Assembly (NCBI GenBank): GCA_958450365.1
Contig: CAUEEP010000925.1
Span: 434,001-498,000 of the forward strand
Origin: Mesorhabditis belari
Taxonomy: Eukaryota; Nematoda; Chromadorea; Rhabditida; Rhabditidae
Direction of reading: 5' to 3'
Length of the DNA stretch: 64,000 nucleotides
Shown: piece by piece, positions 50,825 to 61,095 of the stretch
How positions within the stretch are numbered: the stretch's first letter is position 1
Layout of the letters: each line of letters begins with the position of its first letter
Notes under the pieces: model-generated
The model's input: the letters and a program-made list of their open reading frames with translations, nothing else
Databases searched by the model: none
What the model was told of the DNA's origin: nothing
Translations under genes and position numbers: made by a program

Positions 50825-50828
50825 TAAA

Positions 50829-51380
50829 AGGTCTTATGGGACCTATCCATTCCCGCACTACATATTCCAATTAAGAAATCCTCCTCGTTCAATTTGTCAA
50901 AAGAATCATTCAGGGAAATGTCAAATGGATGGGTTTAGGAAATTGGAAAGATGGCTAGATTTACCAAAAGAGTTGCACATTCCAGTATGTGGTGAAATCA
51001 CGGAAAATGAGGCGCTGTTTCTGGACGGTCACCTGGATTGTATAAGATCTGATAGAGATTTGACTTTTCATTTCGTGAAACATCCATTTCTATTTATTTG
51101 CGGTCAAAATCTTTTAGATGTTCCATTTTTGATTCTCTTCGATCATCCAAATAATTATGAAGATGGGGAAAGTATTCTAGGATTTGATCTCGAGGGGAAC
51201 TTTCATAATATTGATGTTGGAGTATTAAGAGAATACTTTCAAGAGTCAAAGCTCAATGTGAGGGTCTATGCTTTGATCAAGAATTATGGATCGAAAATCC
51301 GTTTGATTGATTATCAAGGGAATCCAAAAACAGAATGGCTTGAGTTTGACGAAGCGCGAATTCGGTTTCCTATTCACTGA
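50829..51380 (+). pseudogene. FamX copy 10, C-terminal half
   Basis: Begins right at the MITE edge in frame: SYGTYPFPHYIFQLRNPP, cluster ICQKNHSGKCQMDGF, DLPKELHIPVCGEI, FLFICGQNLLDVPFLILFDH (Gly replaces the second Cys of CCQN), NIDVGVLREYFQES and IRLIDYQGNPKTEW, ending EARIRFPIH as in copy 2. The N-terminal two thirds are missing, replaced by the duplicated arm. No start or leader. Confidence 0.8.
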
Positions 51381-52013
51381 CCAACAGGAGAAGCTAGACT
51401 TAGTAGTTGAAAATCAAGAAGTTACGAAAAAGAAGGACAAAGGAAAAAATGCTGATTGCTCTGTATCCTAACCGTAGTCTTCCCGACTCCACAATTCCCA
51501 GAGTTTTTATTTTACTTGTTCAATTTTTGAACTCTATCTGTCTTTTTGCCACTTGTTTTTTTTCTTTTTCTTCGAATGAAAATTATTTTGCTCAATAGAA
51601 CGTTTTTATTCTTGAAATGTTTACAAAACTTTCCATAAAGCATACTTTCTGCCCCCTGTCAGTAATAAATGCAATTTTCAGATCTACACACACAAATCAG
51701 AGAAAGCCTTTAAACCAGAGTTTCACCAAAAGGAGGATTGGAGAGAAAGCTTTCTGTTGCGACCGGAATACCGTTCTCGGTCACCACGTGGGAAGCAAAT
51801 TTGCGTCGAAATTTGGAAAAAGATGGATCGACGCTGAAACTTTATTGCTGCAAACCAACAATTTGCCCTTTCTTGTATTTTCCTTCTAATCCATAATCAA
51901 ATAATTGTATTACTCTCATTGATATGTTATTACAAAACGCAGAGAAAAACGGGGGTTTGTAAAAAAAATTCACAAATGTACAAGCATTGATGAAAGTGAT
52001 GGAATATTGTCAG
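51381..52013 (+). repeat. FamX 3' tail and R1 fragments
   Basis: Conserved tail (CTCTGTATCCTAACCGTAGT, CAGAGTTTTTATTTTACTTG), then R1-side pieces in reverse (ACTTTCTGCCCCCTGTCAGT, TTGATATGTTATTACAAAAC). At 51993-52013 a scrap of kinase (GTGATGGAATATTGTCAGAAG, VMEYCQK) precedes the direct repeat. Confidence 0.5.
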
Positions 52014-52282
52014 AAGTTGCTCGCGGCGAGCGAGTTGATTGTAAAAGTGCGGTTTTGAAAAAATGTATCAGACGGATTTGGATAATTTTTTCACCATTGA
52101 ATTCAGCACATTTTTCTGCGTTGAATGGCTATACAAACATGGAAAATGGATAGAGAACACCAAAACGGATAGAGGATTGCCATATGCGAACACCAAAACG
52201 GATAGAGAACACCATTTCGCGCGTATGTGCCATATGCGTAGCCCAGATTTCGCAACTTTCAGTCTAACAGCCGGGATCCCCA
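52014..52282. repeat. 269-bp direct repeat, copy 1
   Basis: AAGTTGCTCGCGGCGAGCGA through GCCGGGATCCCCA recurs at 57047-57315 in the same orientation with one substitution noticed (GCGGTTTT against GCGATTTT). It contains internal repeats: AACACCAAAACGGATAGAG three times and GCCATATGCG twice. Confidence 0.85.
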
Positions 52283-52660
52283 TCACAATAGGAAGTTTCA
52301 CATTACAAACTTCTCTTTTTTGTAATCTCAATTCACAAATGTACAAGAAACGATGAGAAAAGAAAGAATGAGTACCATTAAATGAAGGAAACTCGTAAAT
52401 GAATGGAAACAATAACAGGAGAACCGGTGTATTCTTAAAAATGGAGAAATATGAAAACAATTGAGTGCTGAGCTGTTTGAGAATTGGATGTGAAAAATGG
52501 GAAATTTTTCTTCAAAATGGTACTCTTCCTTTACGGTAGCTCTGGGCTCGTTTTCTCTATGGTCACGTTTTGAGCTCTGTAATATACTTTGTGATCAAAT
52601 CTTGTAAAAATCACCTTTCTGGCCCACCGATCTCTCGACCGAAGTTTTGGGTTTACATTT
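52283..52660 (-). repeat. R1 fragment (inverted)
   Basis: CAAATGTACAAGAAACGATG, TACCATTAAATGAAGGAAAC, GGAGAACCGGTGTATTC and TGTAATATACTTTGTGATCA follow R1 in reverse orientation. No coding. Confidence 0.5.
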
Positions 52661-52666
52661 TAGTTT

Positions 52667-53016
52667 AAAGGGGAAGGGGTACAACGGGATGTTTATGAAC
52701 AAATGAAGGATGTATCGGTTAGTTTTACATTCTTTTCTATTCAATGATAAGCTGGATTTATTCCAGACTTCCCGTCGAAATGATGTCTACAGTCTGGGGC
52801 TTGTTATGTGGGAAATCGTCGAAAGGAGGTATTCATGTTTAAATAGAGAGTTCCCTTGAGATATTGATGATATTGACATATGAGGCATTAATATTCACAT
52901 TTTGACCAGATTTCAGATATCAAAAAGACTTTGAAATCATATTTTTATTGTTTTAGAATCATTTTGAAGCTTCTGAAGTTTTGAATTTCCTCAAACAAAC
53001 ACAGAAAGTGAGCTTT
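52667..53016 (+). pseudogene. Kinase copy K8, short remnant
   Basis: The tail of exon 4 (GVQRDVYEQMKDVS), intron GTTAGT...CCAG, exon 5 (RRNDVYSLGLVMWEIVERR, about 52768-52828) and the last exon (ASEVLNFLKQTQK, about 52975-53010) survive. Everything N-terminal is missing and exon 6 is deleted. Confidence 0.7.
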
Positions 53017-53145
53017 TCTAGAAGAAGTTCATTTTCTCGCCTACTATTATGTTTCTACTTATTACCTATTACCTAATGTACCTGTTTCAACCAGCACTAC
53101 CTTTTTTCTTATTCCCTATACCTAAATTTTGGAAGGATTCAGCAA

Positions 53146-54080
53146 TTGATAAAAATCAATTCGGCTTTCTTAAAAACCGCTCTAGCTTCTAGCTAAAGCC
53201 AAAAACGATCAAACTAGTTGCATTTTCATTGATTTTTTCAAAGCATTCAATTCTGTTAATCATACGTTTTTAATCGCCAAACTAAATTCACTAGGTCTCC
53301 CCATATCCATCACTAATTGGATTGCAAATTGGCTTGCTGAAAGGACTTTTCGCGTCCGCTTAGGCGCTACTTTTTCGAAGGACTTCCCCATTAGTAGCGG
53401 AGTCGCCCAAGGGAGCGTTCTTGGTCCTCTTCTTTCCCTTATTTATATTAATGATATTAACAGTTCGATCTCCCTAGGCACAAAAGTCAAACTCTACGTC
53501 GATGACCTTAAAATTTATACGGGACTTCCGTTTTTCTTTTTTCACCCCATTTGTGTCCCTAAAATCGCGGCTTATCACGGGGCTTTTATAACCTATTGCC
53601 GGCCTTTGCTCGAGTATGCCACCATCGTAGAGTATGCCACCTTCCATTAAGAAACTTATCACCCTGGTTGAAAATGTCCAACGGTGTTTCACTAAAAAAG
53701 CATGCACTCGTTGTTTCCCTTCTTCTCTTTTTCCAAATTATGAGACTAGACTTATAGTTTTTCATTTAAAAGCCCTTTTATATCGCCGTATTTACTTTGA
53801 TCTTATTTTTTGCTATAAAATTCTTTTCCACCCTAAGTCGCATCCAGAATTTCCAAGCCTCTTGAAAATTGTGGAAAGTCCTAGAAGTACACGTAGTCAT
53901 CCTTATCAAATTTCAGTCTGTTCCCATCCCCATCATCTTTCCCTTTATCATTCTTTTGCGAACTGTATTAGTAGGGTTTGGAATAAGCTCCCGTCTGGTA
54001 TCTTCTCGTCTGTAGGAAAATTCAAAGTATCTGTAAACGAATTAGATCTTATTGCCATGTCAAATCTGCCCTATATTTAA
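53146..54080 (+). pseudogene. Non-LTR retrotransposon (Jockey/CR1-like) reverse transcriptase remnant
   Basis: Reverse transcriptase blocks in order: IDKNQFGFLKNRSS (53150), IDFFKAFNSVNHTFLI (53235), a thumb-side stretch WIANWLAERTFRVRLG, SGVAQGSVLGPLLSLIYIND (53396-53455), and YVDDLKIYT (53490, the catalytic YxDD box with Val). After a deletion, RPLLEYAT (53605) leads into the C-terminal domain, open for 148 codons (53634-54080): ENVQRCFTKKACTRCFPSS, ADLIF-like FDLIFCYKILFHPK and RVWNKLPSGIFSSVGKF. Start, endonuclease domain and several RT blocks are gone. It is 5'-truncated and frame-broken, as usual for dead LINE copies. Confidence 0.8.
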
Positions 54081-54112
54081 TTCTTTTGTACCTGTGTTTC
54101 CTAACTGTAGTT

Positions 54113-54761
54113 TTACCGTATTATTTTTAGTTTTCTTTCTTTTTTGCGAAAGTATTGTCGCAATATGTTATATGCGGTTATGATTATCCGATTCGCTTTT
54201 ATTCGCCCCCTGAATAAAGTATCTATATTATGCACAACGCTGTTCTCTCTTAATTTTTGCAGCATCGGTAATTCCGTGACACTTGTTTTTTTTTTTAAAG
54301 CTTTCATTCCTAAGAGTTTTCGAACGATTTGATGCATCGAAGTCAGAGGAACTTTCATTTCACGAGCCATTTGACGAACAGATCTCTCCGAGTTGCGCCT
54401 TATTCTCTCGCGAACGTTCTTGATAACAGTCTGAACAGCCCAGGTTACACGTCCTTTCGATCCTGATTTGTTCCAAGAGACTTAAAACGTTTGTATGTTC
54501 TCAAAACAAGTTGTTTTGTCACTCTCAGTCGTTGACGGATCGACCATGCCGGAACACCTTTCTTGTGAAGAGAAATGATTAAGTCGCGAAAGCTGGAGGG
54601 CTTGGCCATTTCTAAAAAAGAACAATTTTTAAAATATTATTAAATGAAAACAAGTTTAAAACAAGAAAAACTTAAAACACGGTCAATAAATCGCTCGCGC
54701 TGGACAGTTTAAATGCTTTTATGATGAGGGGTCGGGGTATCAGTAATTGTGGAACACCCTG
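54113..54761 (-). pseudogene. Tc1/mariner element 5' part with transposase N-terminus
   Basis: The end GGAACACCCTG (to 54761, then TA) is a Tc1/mariner terminus. On the minus strand the start at 54609 reads MAKPSSFRDLIISLHKKGVP, then WSIRQRLRVTKQLVLRTYKRF, a helix-turn-helix. After frame changes, MAREMKVPLTSMHQIVRKLL (54370) continues as the second HTH. The catalytic core is missing; the left edge (54090-54113) abuts the LINE remnant. Confidence 0.7.
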
Positions 54762-54769
54762 TATTTCCC

Positions 54770-55788
54770 TCACCTTGGCTCTCCCTTTTAATTGCTCACA
54801 AGTTCATACGGATAGACAACCACCACGTTTTGTTAAATTGATGAATAGTGTGCAACTCACGCATCCAAAACACTTACTTAAGAGAAAGATGAAAAATGGA
54901 AGCGATTTATTGACGCCAACTTTAGAAGCAAATGATTTGGCAAATAAATTTTAAAAGGCTTATCCACAAACATTTTAGAAGTGGAAGCAATATCTGAGGT
55001 TTTTCTGTTTTCCCCAGGGGTTTTCGTCGACTCTGATACCATCACAATAGAAGTATTTGATATACTTAGAGGTAATCGCTTCGTTGTCATCACGTGTTCA
55101 ATTTCGTTAAACTTGTTGATCAAATTGTTGGGAGAATCAAAGGAGAATCAAAAATGAGAAAAGAAAGAACGATTCGACCAACCATTTCTGAGAGCTCTCG
55201 TTGTCTTGACACAATAAAATACATATTTGACGGAGAAATAGATTATTTATGGTTTAAAACAAAACAATCCATGAGTGTTTTCGACGAAATCAAAGGAGAT
55301 CAGTCGATCTGAATGAACAAAATTTGATGCAAAGAACTAAAACAAGGGAGTCTCGATCGATGCATCAAAACTAGCAAATCGACATTTTGCGGAACTGTCA
55401 GCGCGAAGTGAAATGGTGATTTGGCGTCGATTCACAGCCAAGATGAGAACGATTCGGAGACTCGGTTCGACAAAAATTGATTTGAATCACGCTTCACAAA
55501 ACAAAAAAAAAACATTCAATCGAGAAATTTCATTTCGGCAAGGAGAGCCCGACTTGTTCGACCACGGTCTTCACGCTTATAACGCTTTTATCAATTGTCA
55601 ATTGTTTCACAAGATCGTTTCTTCTATAGCTAAACGAACAATCAAAGAGAGCAGAGAAAAATTTATTTACTATTTTTTGTTTAGTACAACAACCTTTTTT
55701 AGCAAAGAACTTCTTTATGCTCCTAGGTGAACTCGAAGAAACGAACAGATACCCAAAGAAACCAATGATAATCTAAAAATAGCGCCTG
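54770..55788. other. Unassigned; several short ORFs
   Basis: ORFs at 54878-55123 (minus), 55094-55312 (plus) and 55413-55730 (plus) have mildly protein-like composition but no splice context, known motif or paralogue here. 55490-55515 has an A10-type run. I do not annotate a gene; this may be the older flank of the gene relic at 55789-56690. Confidence 0.3.
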
Positions 55789-56690
55789 CTAAAGTTTACA
55801 ATCGACAAAATAGATCAAATAATAGAGTGCTGATTTGAGCTTTTCAATATCATATCGATCGTTGAACCGATGGTGACCAGCGATCTCAGGCTCGAGAGTC
55901 CACTTCTGCTTCGAGTTCTCGAATCTGGAGAATCCTTTTGCATGATCAGTACTCAAGTCATAAATGTCATGAAAAGCCGACCCGATCCTTCAGTTTTCTC
56001 GTCTCCCAATCGAGTTCGCCGATCTGCAAAAAAAGCTAGAAATCGTTTTATATTTGATTGTGACCCAAGCACGTTTTTCTCTTTCTTCTATTGGCTTTTT
56101 TGATCTCTATAGCTCGTTTAAAGTTTGTGTTTAGTTTTAAGGATCTCATTTCCCAAACTTTTTTTCTGTTTGCCCGCTCTTTCTCGCTCCTGTTCGGCTT
56201 TGAGTTCCTAGAAAAAGTGGTAAGTTGAAATGCGTAAAAACTCTAACCCGAATCGTCCTCATCGCCTTTTCGAGGGGCGATTCTTCTAAAGGAAATCTCT
56301 GTTCTATTTCATGAAATAAACGCACCCAATTTTGGTGTGAGCAAAAGTGATGGAGCTGTTCAATCAGTATTTTACTCCTCGATGGTTTCGCTTTTGAGAT
56401 CAACCGGCTCAGGGAAAGCTGTTTGAATGGCAGAACGCTGGAAGTCAGACAAATTTGATGTTTGAATAGCTTGACTCAGATTCAATGTTGTTATTGAAAT
56501 GGATTGCCTCTTTCAATTTAGGATTCAATACATCAAAAAGCATGCTCACGCACCACAATCTCCTCGATCGTTTGCTGTTCGACGGTTGACGTGTTTATGT
56601 CAGAAGTGACGGCATTCAACATCTCCACATCTTCTCCCTTGTTTAGCTAGAAAAACAACAAAGGTGACGAGAGTTTCCGTGTAACCTGTT
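55789..56690 (-). pseudogene. Unrecognised minus-strand gene or relic in several blocks
   Basis: Going down the minus strand: after acceptor TTTTTCTAG, 56533-56646 is open for 38 codons (LNKGEDVEMLNAVTSDINTS, EQQTIEEIVVREHAF, stop). 56372-56515 is open in another frame (LSQAIQTSNLSDFQRSAIQT, FPEPVDLKSETIEE, stop). 56146-56403 is open in a third frame (ILIEQLHHFCSHQNWVRLFH, EIEQRFPLEESPLEKAMRTI). After an acceptor TTTTTTTGCAG, 56023 begins IGELDWETRKLKDRVGF. 55789-55975 continues DIYDLSTDHAKGFSRFENSK to SALYYLIYFVDCKL and a TAG. Composition in each block is clearly coding-like. Either an exon-intron gene whose splice sites I cannot all place, or an old frameshifted gene. No family recognised. 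Confidence 0.35.
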
Positions 56691-57046
56691 GATATCGCCC
56701 ATCATCTCCTTTATCCAAACTAATTATCTTCACAAAGTCCTTTTCACCACACGACTGCCGAGAAACTCCACGAAAAGTTTCTCCAGTAAAGCTCCACGGA
56801 GACCCTACGGTTGACACAGGTTGACACAGGTTGACACAGGGACTTTGACCCTTTGACCACGCTGAAACCCCCCCCCCCCCCTTTGACGCCCAATCATCCT
56901 TCTCAAGTCAGTAGGTAGAAAAAAGTCGCAAATCCAAGAAAAGAAAAGAAGAAAAAAGTCTTTGCCTTGTATTCTAACCCCCCCGCAACTCGGCCACCAC
57001 TGCCATATATGGCTGAAATCAGATCACGCTGAAAGCGAGCCGCCGA
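56691..57046. other. Non-coding with short tandem repeat
   Basis: 56812-56842 repeats TTGACACAGGG-type units about three times, followed by a C12 run at 56869-56880. A TTTCTCCAGTAAAGCTCC block precedes it. No gene seen. Confidence 0.4.
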
Positions 57047-57315
57047 AAGTTGCTCGCGGCGAGCGAGTTGATTGTAAAAGTGCGATTTTGAAAAAATGTA
57101 TCAGACGGATTTGGATAATTTTTTCACCATTGAATTCAGCACATTTTTCTGCGTTGAATGGCTATACAAACATGGAAAATGGATAGAGAACACCAAAACG
57201 GATAGAGGATTGCCATATGCGAACACCAAAACGGATAGAGAACACCATTTCGCGCGTATGTGCCATATGCGTAGCCCAGATTTCGCAACTTTCAGTCTAA
57301 CAGCCGGGATCCCCA
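57047..57315. repeat. 269-bp direct repeat, copy 2
   Basis: Same sequence and orientation as 52014-52282. Both flanks differ between the copies and no terminal inverted repeat or polyA is visible, so the duplication mechanism is unclear. Confidence 0.85.
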
Positions 57316-58135
57316 ATTAATTTCCGACCAAGAAATTATATTTTTTTTAAGATTTCAGGCTACAAAACTGTCTAAACAGTTTTTTGAAAAATTTCGAGGA
57401 AACGAGTTTTTAGGCATCAATATTTGAATTTTACAAAACTAACGTTATGTTTTTCAAAAGGAAAAGTGGAGGAAATTTGAATAAAAGGTTTGACTAACAT
57501 GATAAACGGTTTTTCATTTAGTTTTCGAGATTTTCGGGATCAAAAATTGAAAAAAAAACTTAAAGCTTAAAAAAAAGCGAAAATGGCCAACTACCAACTG
57601 TTGGTGGCCATTGTATCGGAATCCTTTCGGTAGGATTTCCAAATCTCTCATCTAAATTGAAGAATTTTACTAGTTTCATAGCTGTTACTATCTTAAGGTT
57701 TCCTGGTCCTAAAGCTAAAGCTTAAAGCTAGAGTTTATCCTTCACGAGCCATTCCTTTTCTAATAATTAGGCATTAGGTAGCTAAAGTCAGAAACGCGCC
57801 AAAAAAACTGATTGATCGCAAAATTTTGCTCTTATCTGATTTTTATGGGCTCCTTTTCTTTGTGCAAAACAAAACAGGTTTCTCTACTCAATATGTCGTC
57901 TTTTCACAGTAAAAAAAGGTGATTTGTTTTCATACAGCAAGAATTTAGAATTGATAGTGTTAGGCTCAGTTCCACCAAACATTTTGCAGCTCGAACCTTG
58001 TAAATTCTAATAATAACAATATGTTTTTGAAAGGGTCACGTGGATTTGGCTGTTTCGTAGGTTTGGGGATGAATTTCTTTCCAACGTGCGGAGAAATTTG
58101 GAAAAACTCGACGCTCGAACTTCCTTGCTGTAAAC
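57316..58135. other. No gene seen
   Basis: AT-rich DNA; a GCTAAAGCTTAAAGCT repetition near 57710-57725. No coding or recognisable repeats from this window. Confidence 0.35.
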
Positions 58136-58580
58136 CCGTGATTTTCCTTTTCTTGTATGTTTCTTTTAATCCACAGTCAAATAACTTTATGACTCTCCAT
58201 GATATGTTATTACTAAACGCAGAGAAAAAGGGAGAATTTTGTAAGATTCACAAATATACAAGCAATGATGGGAAAAGGAAGAGAAATTCTTCAAAATGGT
58301 CCCTTTCCTTTGCGGTTACGGGAGCTTTGATCACGTTTTAGCTCTGTGATCTACTTTTTGATCGAATCTTGCCGACACCACCTTTCTGGCGCACAGATTT
58401 CTTCGCTTTTTCTTGCAACAACGACTCGAGCACGCCAGAAAGGATGTGTTTACAAGATTTGATCACAAAGTACACAGTGAAAAAGTACCATCAGAGCTGG
58501 GCAGTTTGTGAAGATCGAAACGAATGTGTCCTAACGATTAGTAAATTGAAGACGAGGGGAGTTGAGGGATGAATGGAGAA
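58136..58580 (-). repeat. R1 repeat, inverted copy
   Basis: ATGATATGTTATTACTAAAC, CGACTCGAGCACGCCAGAAA, CAGAGCTGGGCAGTTTGTGA and TGAATGGAGAAGACAGGACG follow R1 in reverse, as at 16 kb. Exon B is not open. Confidence 0.6.
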
Positions 58581-58589
58581 GACAGGACG

Positions 58590-58760
58590 AACTTAATTTT
58601 TGATTCTCTTCGAAGCGAAACTACTAAGTGTATCTTACTAAGTGGCAATTTGGCTATAAGCCTAATCTTTGATTCTCTACAACTTTTCCATTGACACCAA
58701 AATGGGTTTCTTTTGAAGAAAGTGCTCAAACTGTCACATATGACAAACTTTACCGCTGAG
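58590..58760. repeat. Dispersed repeat shared with 41040-41165
   Basis: GCGAAACTACTAAGTGTATC, GGCTATAAGCCTAATCTTTG and CACCAAAATGGGTTTCTTTT match the FamX-7 spacer insert in reverse complement. Confidence 0.6.
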
Positions 58761-58793
58761 TCATAGTCCCCAACCCAATACTTCTCAAATATA

Positions 58794-59313
58794 TTGGGTT
58801 TGGGAGAATGAGTCGGCGCCGAAATTTAAAGAAACTTTTTGCACCCATAAAACCTTCTTTAAATACACGTTTTGTTTCATCAAAATGGTCCACTATTTCT
58901 TTACAAAATGGCTTTTGAGAGATTCCACAAAGCTTTTCTTTTTTGGGATTTTATGGATTCCCAAACACAGCTAATCAAAATGACAAAAAGTCCGACTCAT
59001 TGCTTGAACAGTTTCTTCCACATAAACCTCCTTTGGTGTTTATATAAAAAAGATAGAGCACACTCAATTACATAAGTTACCGAATTTTCAGGAAGATCCC
59101 TCCAGCCGTCTACTCTAGATGACAGTTTATCGATTTTGTGAAAAAATGATCCTTTGTTGAGTTGAGGCGCTGTTTGAGTTCTCCTTTAAATGGTATTTTG
59201 TAGAGAATTAGTTACCCTTCTACGGATATCAAACGCTTATCATTTGACAAAGTCTGCTATAAGTTTTAGAAATTTCTTTGATTTTCGGCGCCGACTCATT
59301 CTCCCCAACCCAA
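58794..59313. mobile_element. 520-bp mariner-type MITE (right arm copy)
   Basis: Inverted copy of 50306-50824. One terminus reads TTGGGTTTGGGAG where the other copy has TTGGGTTGGGGAG. Immediately outside (58768-58792) lies a second, partial CCCCAACCCAATA end, so the element landed next to an older one. Confidence 0.85.
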
Positions 59314-59354
59314 TAATAATCTAGGCAAATGGATTCATCTCTTCATTCCCTTTT

Positions 59355-60984
59355 ATGCCCACAGAAGATAAAAACCAAAAAGAACTGATGAAACCAATTG
59401 GATTTGATGATAGAACAGAATGGGTTATGGTTGGATCTGAGGAAAGAAAATATGAAAAGAGATTCGAGGTGGGTAGAAATCTAATTATCCCCAGCATAAT
59501 GCGAGATAAACTCGGAACCCTAAATCCTGCTGAAAGAGACAACTTCTACAAAGAAGCACCCAATATTGTTTCAAGATTAATAGAAGAAACTCAGACATTC
59601 AAAGATGCTCGTTATGTGATTCAGGAAATATTGTGGATAGAACAAAAGAAGGAAAATCTACATAAAAAGGATATTTATGAAATATTTGAATTGTTTGTTT
59701 TGGCAGGTTTTAGAAGACAGCTAGAAGAAGAAAACTTGGCTTATGCAGCTCTTAAAAGTCACGAAGAGACTTGGAGCTCAAGTTTTGACAATTGGCGAAG
59801 GTGTGAGAATTCGATTAACAGTTTGAACAAAATGAGAAGAGAGAAATACACAACAAATTTCTATTTTCGATGTTTTATTTCTCAATTGACCGGTGAGGAA
59901 TGGATTCATATTCAGGCTCCGTTTCACTTCAGGCAGAGAAAAGAATTGAATATATTTGTAAGTGAAGACCTGAAATTATGGAAACAAATACCAGGACAAT
60001 GGGCAGACAATCCAAGAGCTGAAATCTGGAGCTATGAAATTGAAAATGAAGATGAAAAACATGAATTGCTTCATTTCTCCCATTACAAACAAATCCCTCC
60101 TGGACGAATAATTGAGGCATTTAGAGAACGACGAAAAAGAATGGAAAATATCATAAGATTATATTTGAAATATCTGATTCCAATAGAAGATTCGGAGAAG
60201 AATAATGTTCCATTTAATATTGTATCACTTCTCGATGTATGTTCCGACACTGAATTTGACAAAGAATCTGAATCATCTTATGGGTCCTCTAAAAGATCTA
60301 AAAGATCAACTTTTGAAGCTGGCGAAGAATCTGAAAATCTGAAAAATCTGAAAAAAGAATCTGAATCTGTTCATGGGCCCCATCCCTTCCCGCACTACAT
60401 ATTCCAATTAAGAAATCCTCCTCGTCCAATTTGTCAAAAGAATCATTCAGGGAAATGTCAAATGGATGGGTTTAAAAAAATGCAAAAAAATATATCTCTT
60501 AGATTTACCTAAAGAATTGCACATTCCAGTATGTAGTGAAATCACGAAGAATGAGGTTTGGTTTCTGAACCGTTACATGGATTGTATGGGATCTAATAGA
60601 AGTCCTCCTTTTCATTTCATGAAACATCCACCTCTATTTCTTTGTTGTCAAAATCTCTTAGATATTCCATTTTTGATTCTCTTGGATCATCCAAATAATT
60701 ATGAAAATGGGGAAAGTATTCCTGGCCTGGATTTCAAGAGGAAACTTCATAATATTGATGTTGGAGTATTAAGAGAATACTTTCAAGAGTTAAAGCTCAA
60801 TGAGAGGGTCTATGCTTTGATCAATGATGCTGTTAGAAAGATCTACATCCGCTTGATTGATTATCAAGGGAATCCAAAAACAGAATGGCTTGAGTTTGAG
60901 AAAGTGCCGAATTCGGCTATCTATAGCCAATTCACTAACCAACAGGCTGCTAGAATCAGTAATCGAAGAAAAAGAAGACACTAA
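59355..60984 (+). pseudogene. FamX copy 11, single frameshift
   Basis: From ATG at 59355, 385 codons are open (same sequence as copy 9, including the Ser/Glu-rich insertion), ending shortly after the Cys/His cluster where an A run is one base longer than in copy 9 (about 60483-60489). The remaining 172 codons (from 60466) are open in another frame through HIPVCSEITKNEVWFLNRYM, FLCCQNLLDIPFLILLDH and IRLIDYQGNPKTEWLEF to TNQQAARISNRRKRRH. At the position of copy 9's lesion this copy is open. The MITE sits directly upstream of its leader. Confidence 0.8.
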
Positions 60985-61095
60985 AAAAGAAAGAAATAGA
61001 AAAAATGCTTCTTGCTCTGTATCCTAGCCCTAGTCTTCCCGACTTTCCAATTTCCAGAGTTTTTATTTTACTAGTCCAACTTTTGAACTCTATGT

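Larger units (their letters stand above)
48522..50826. repeat. Left arm of 2.3-kb inverted duplication
   Basis: Reverse complement of 58792-61096. It comprises the whole of FamX copy 9, its leader and a 519-bp mariner MITE at the outer end. Differences I can see are a handful of single bases and short indels in homopolymers. The arms are separated by 8 kb. Confidence 0.85.

Noticed and set aside
50543..50892. ORFs inside the mariner MITE as a transposase
   Set aside because: No DDE motif or helix-turn-helix; the element is only 519 bp and the ORFs are the same in both inverted copies by duplication.
52014..57315. LTR retrotransposon bounded by the 269-bp direct repeats
   Set aside because: No TG...CA ends, primer site, polypurine tract or gag/pol between them; the LINE and Tc1 remnants inside are unrelated.
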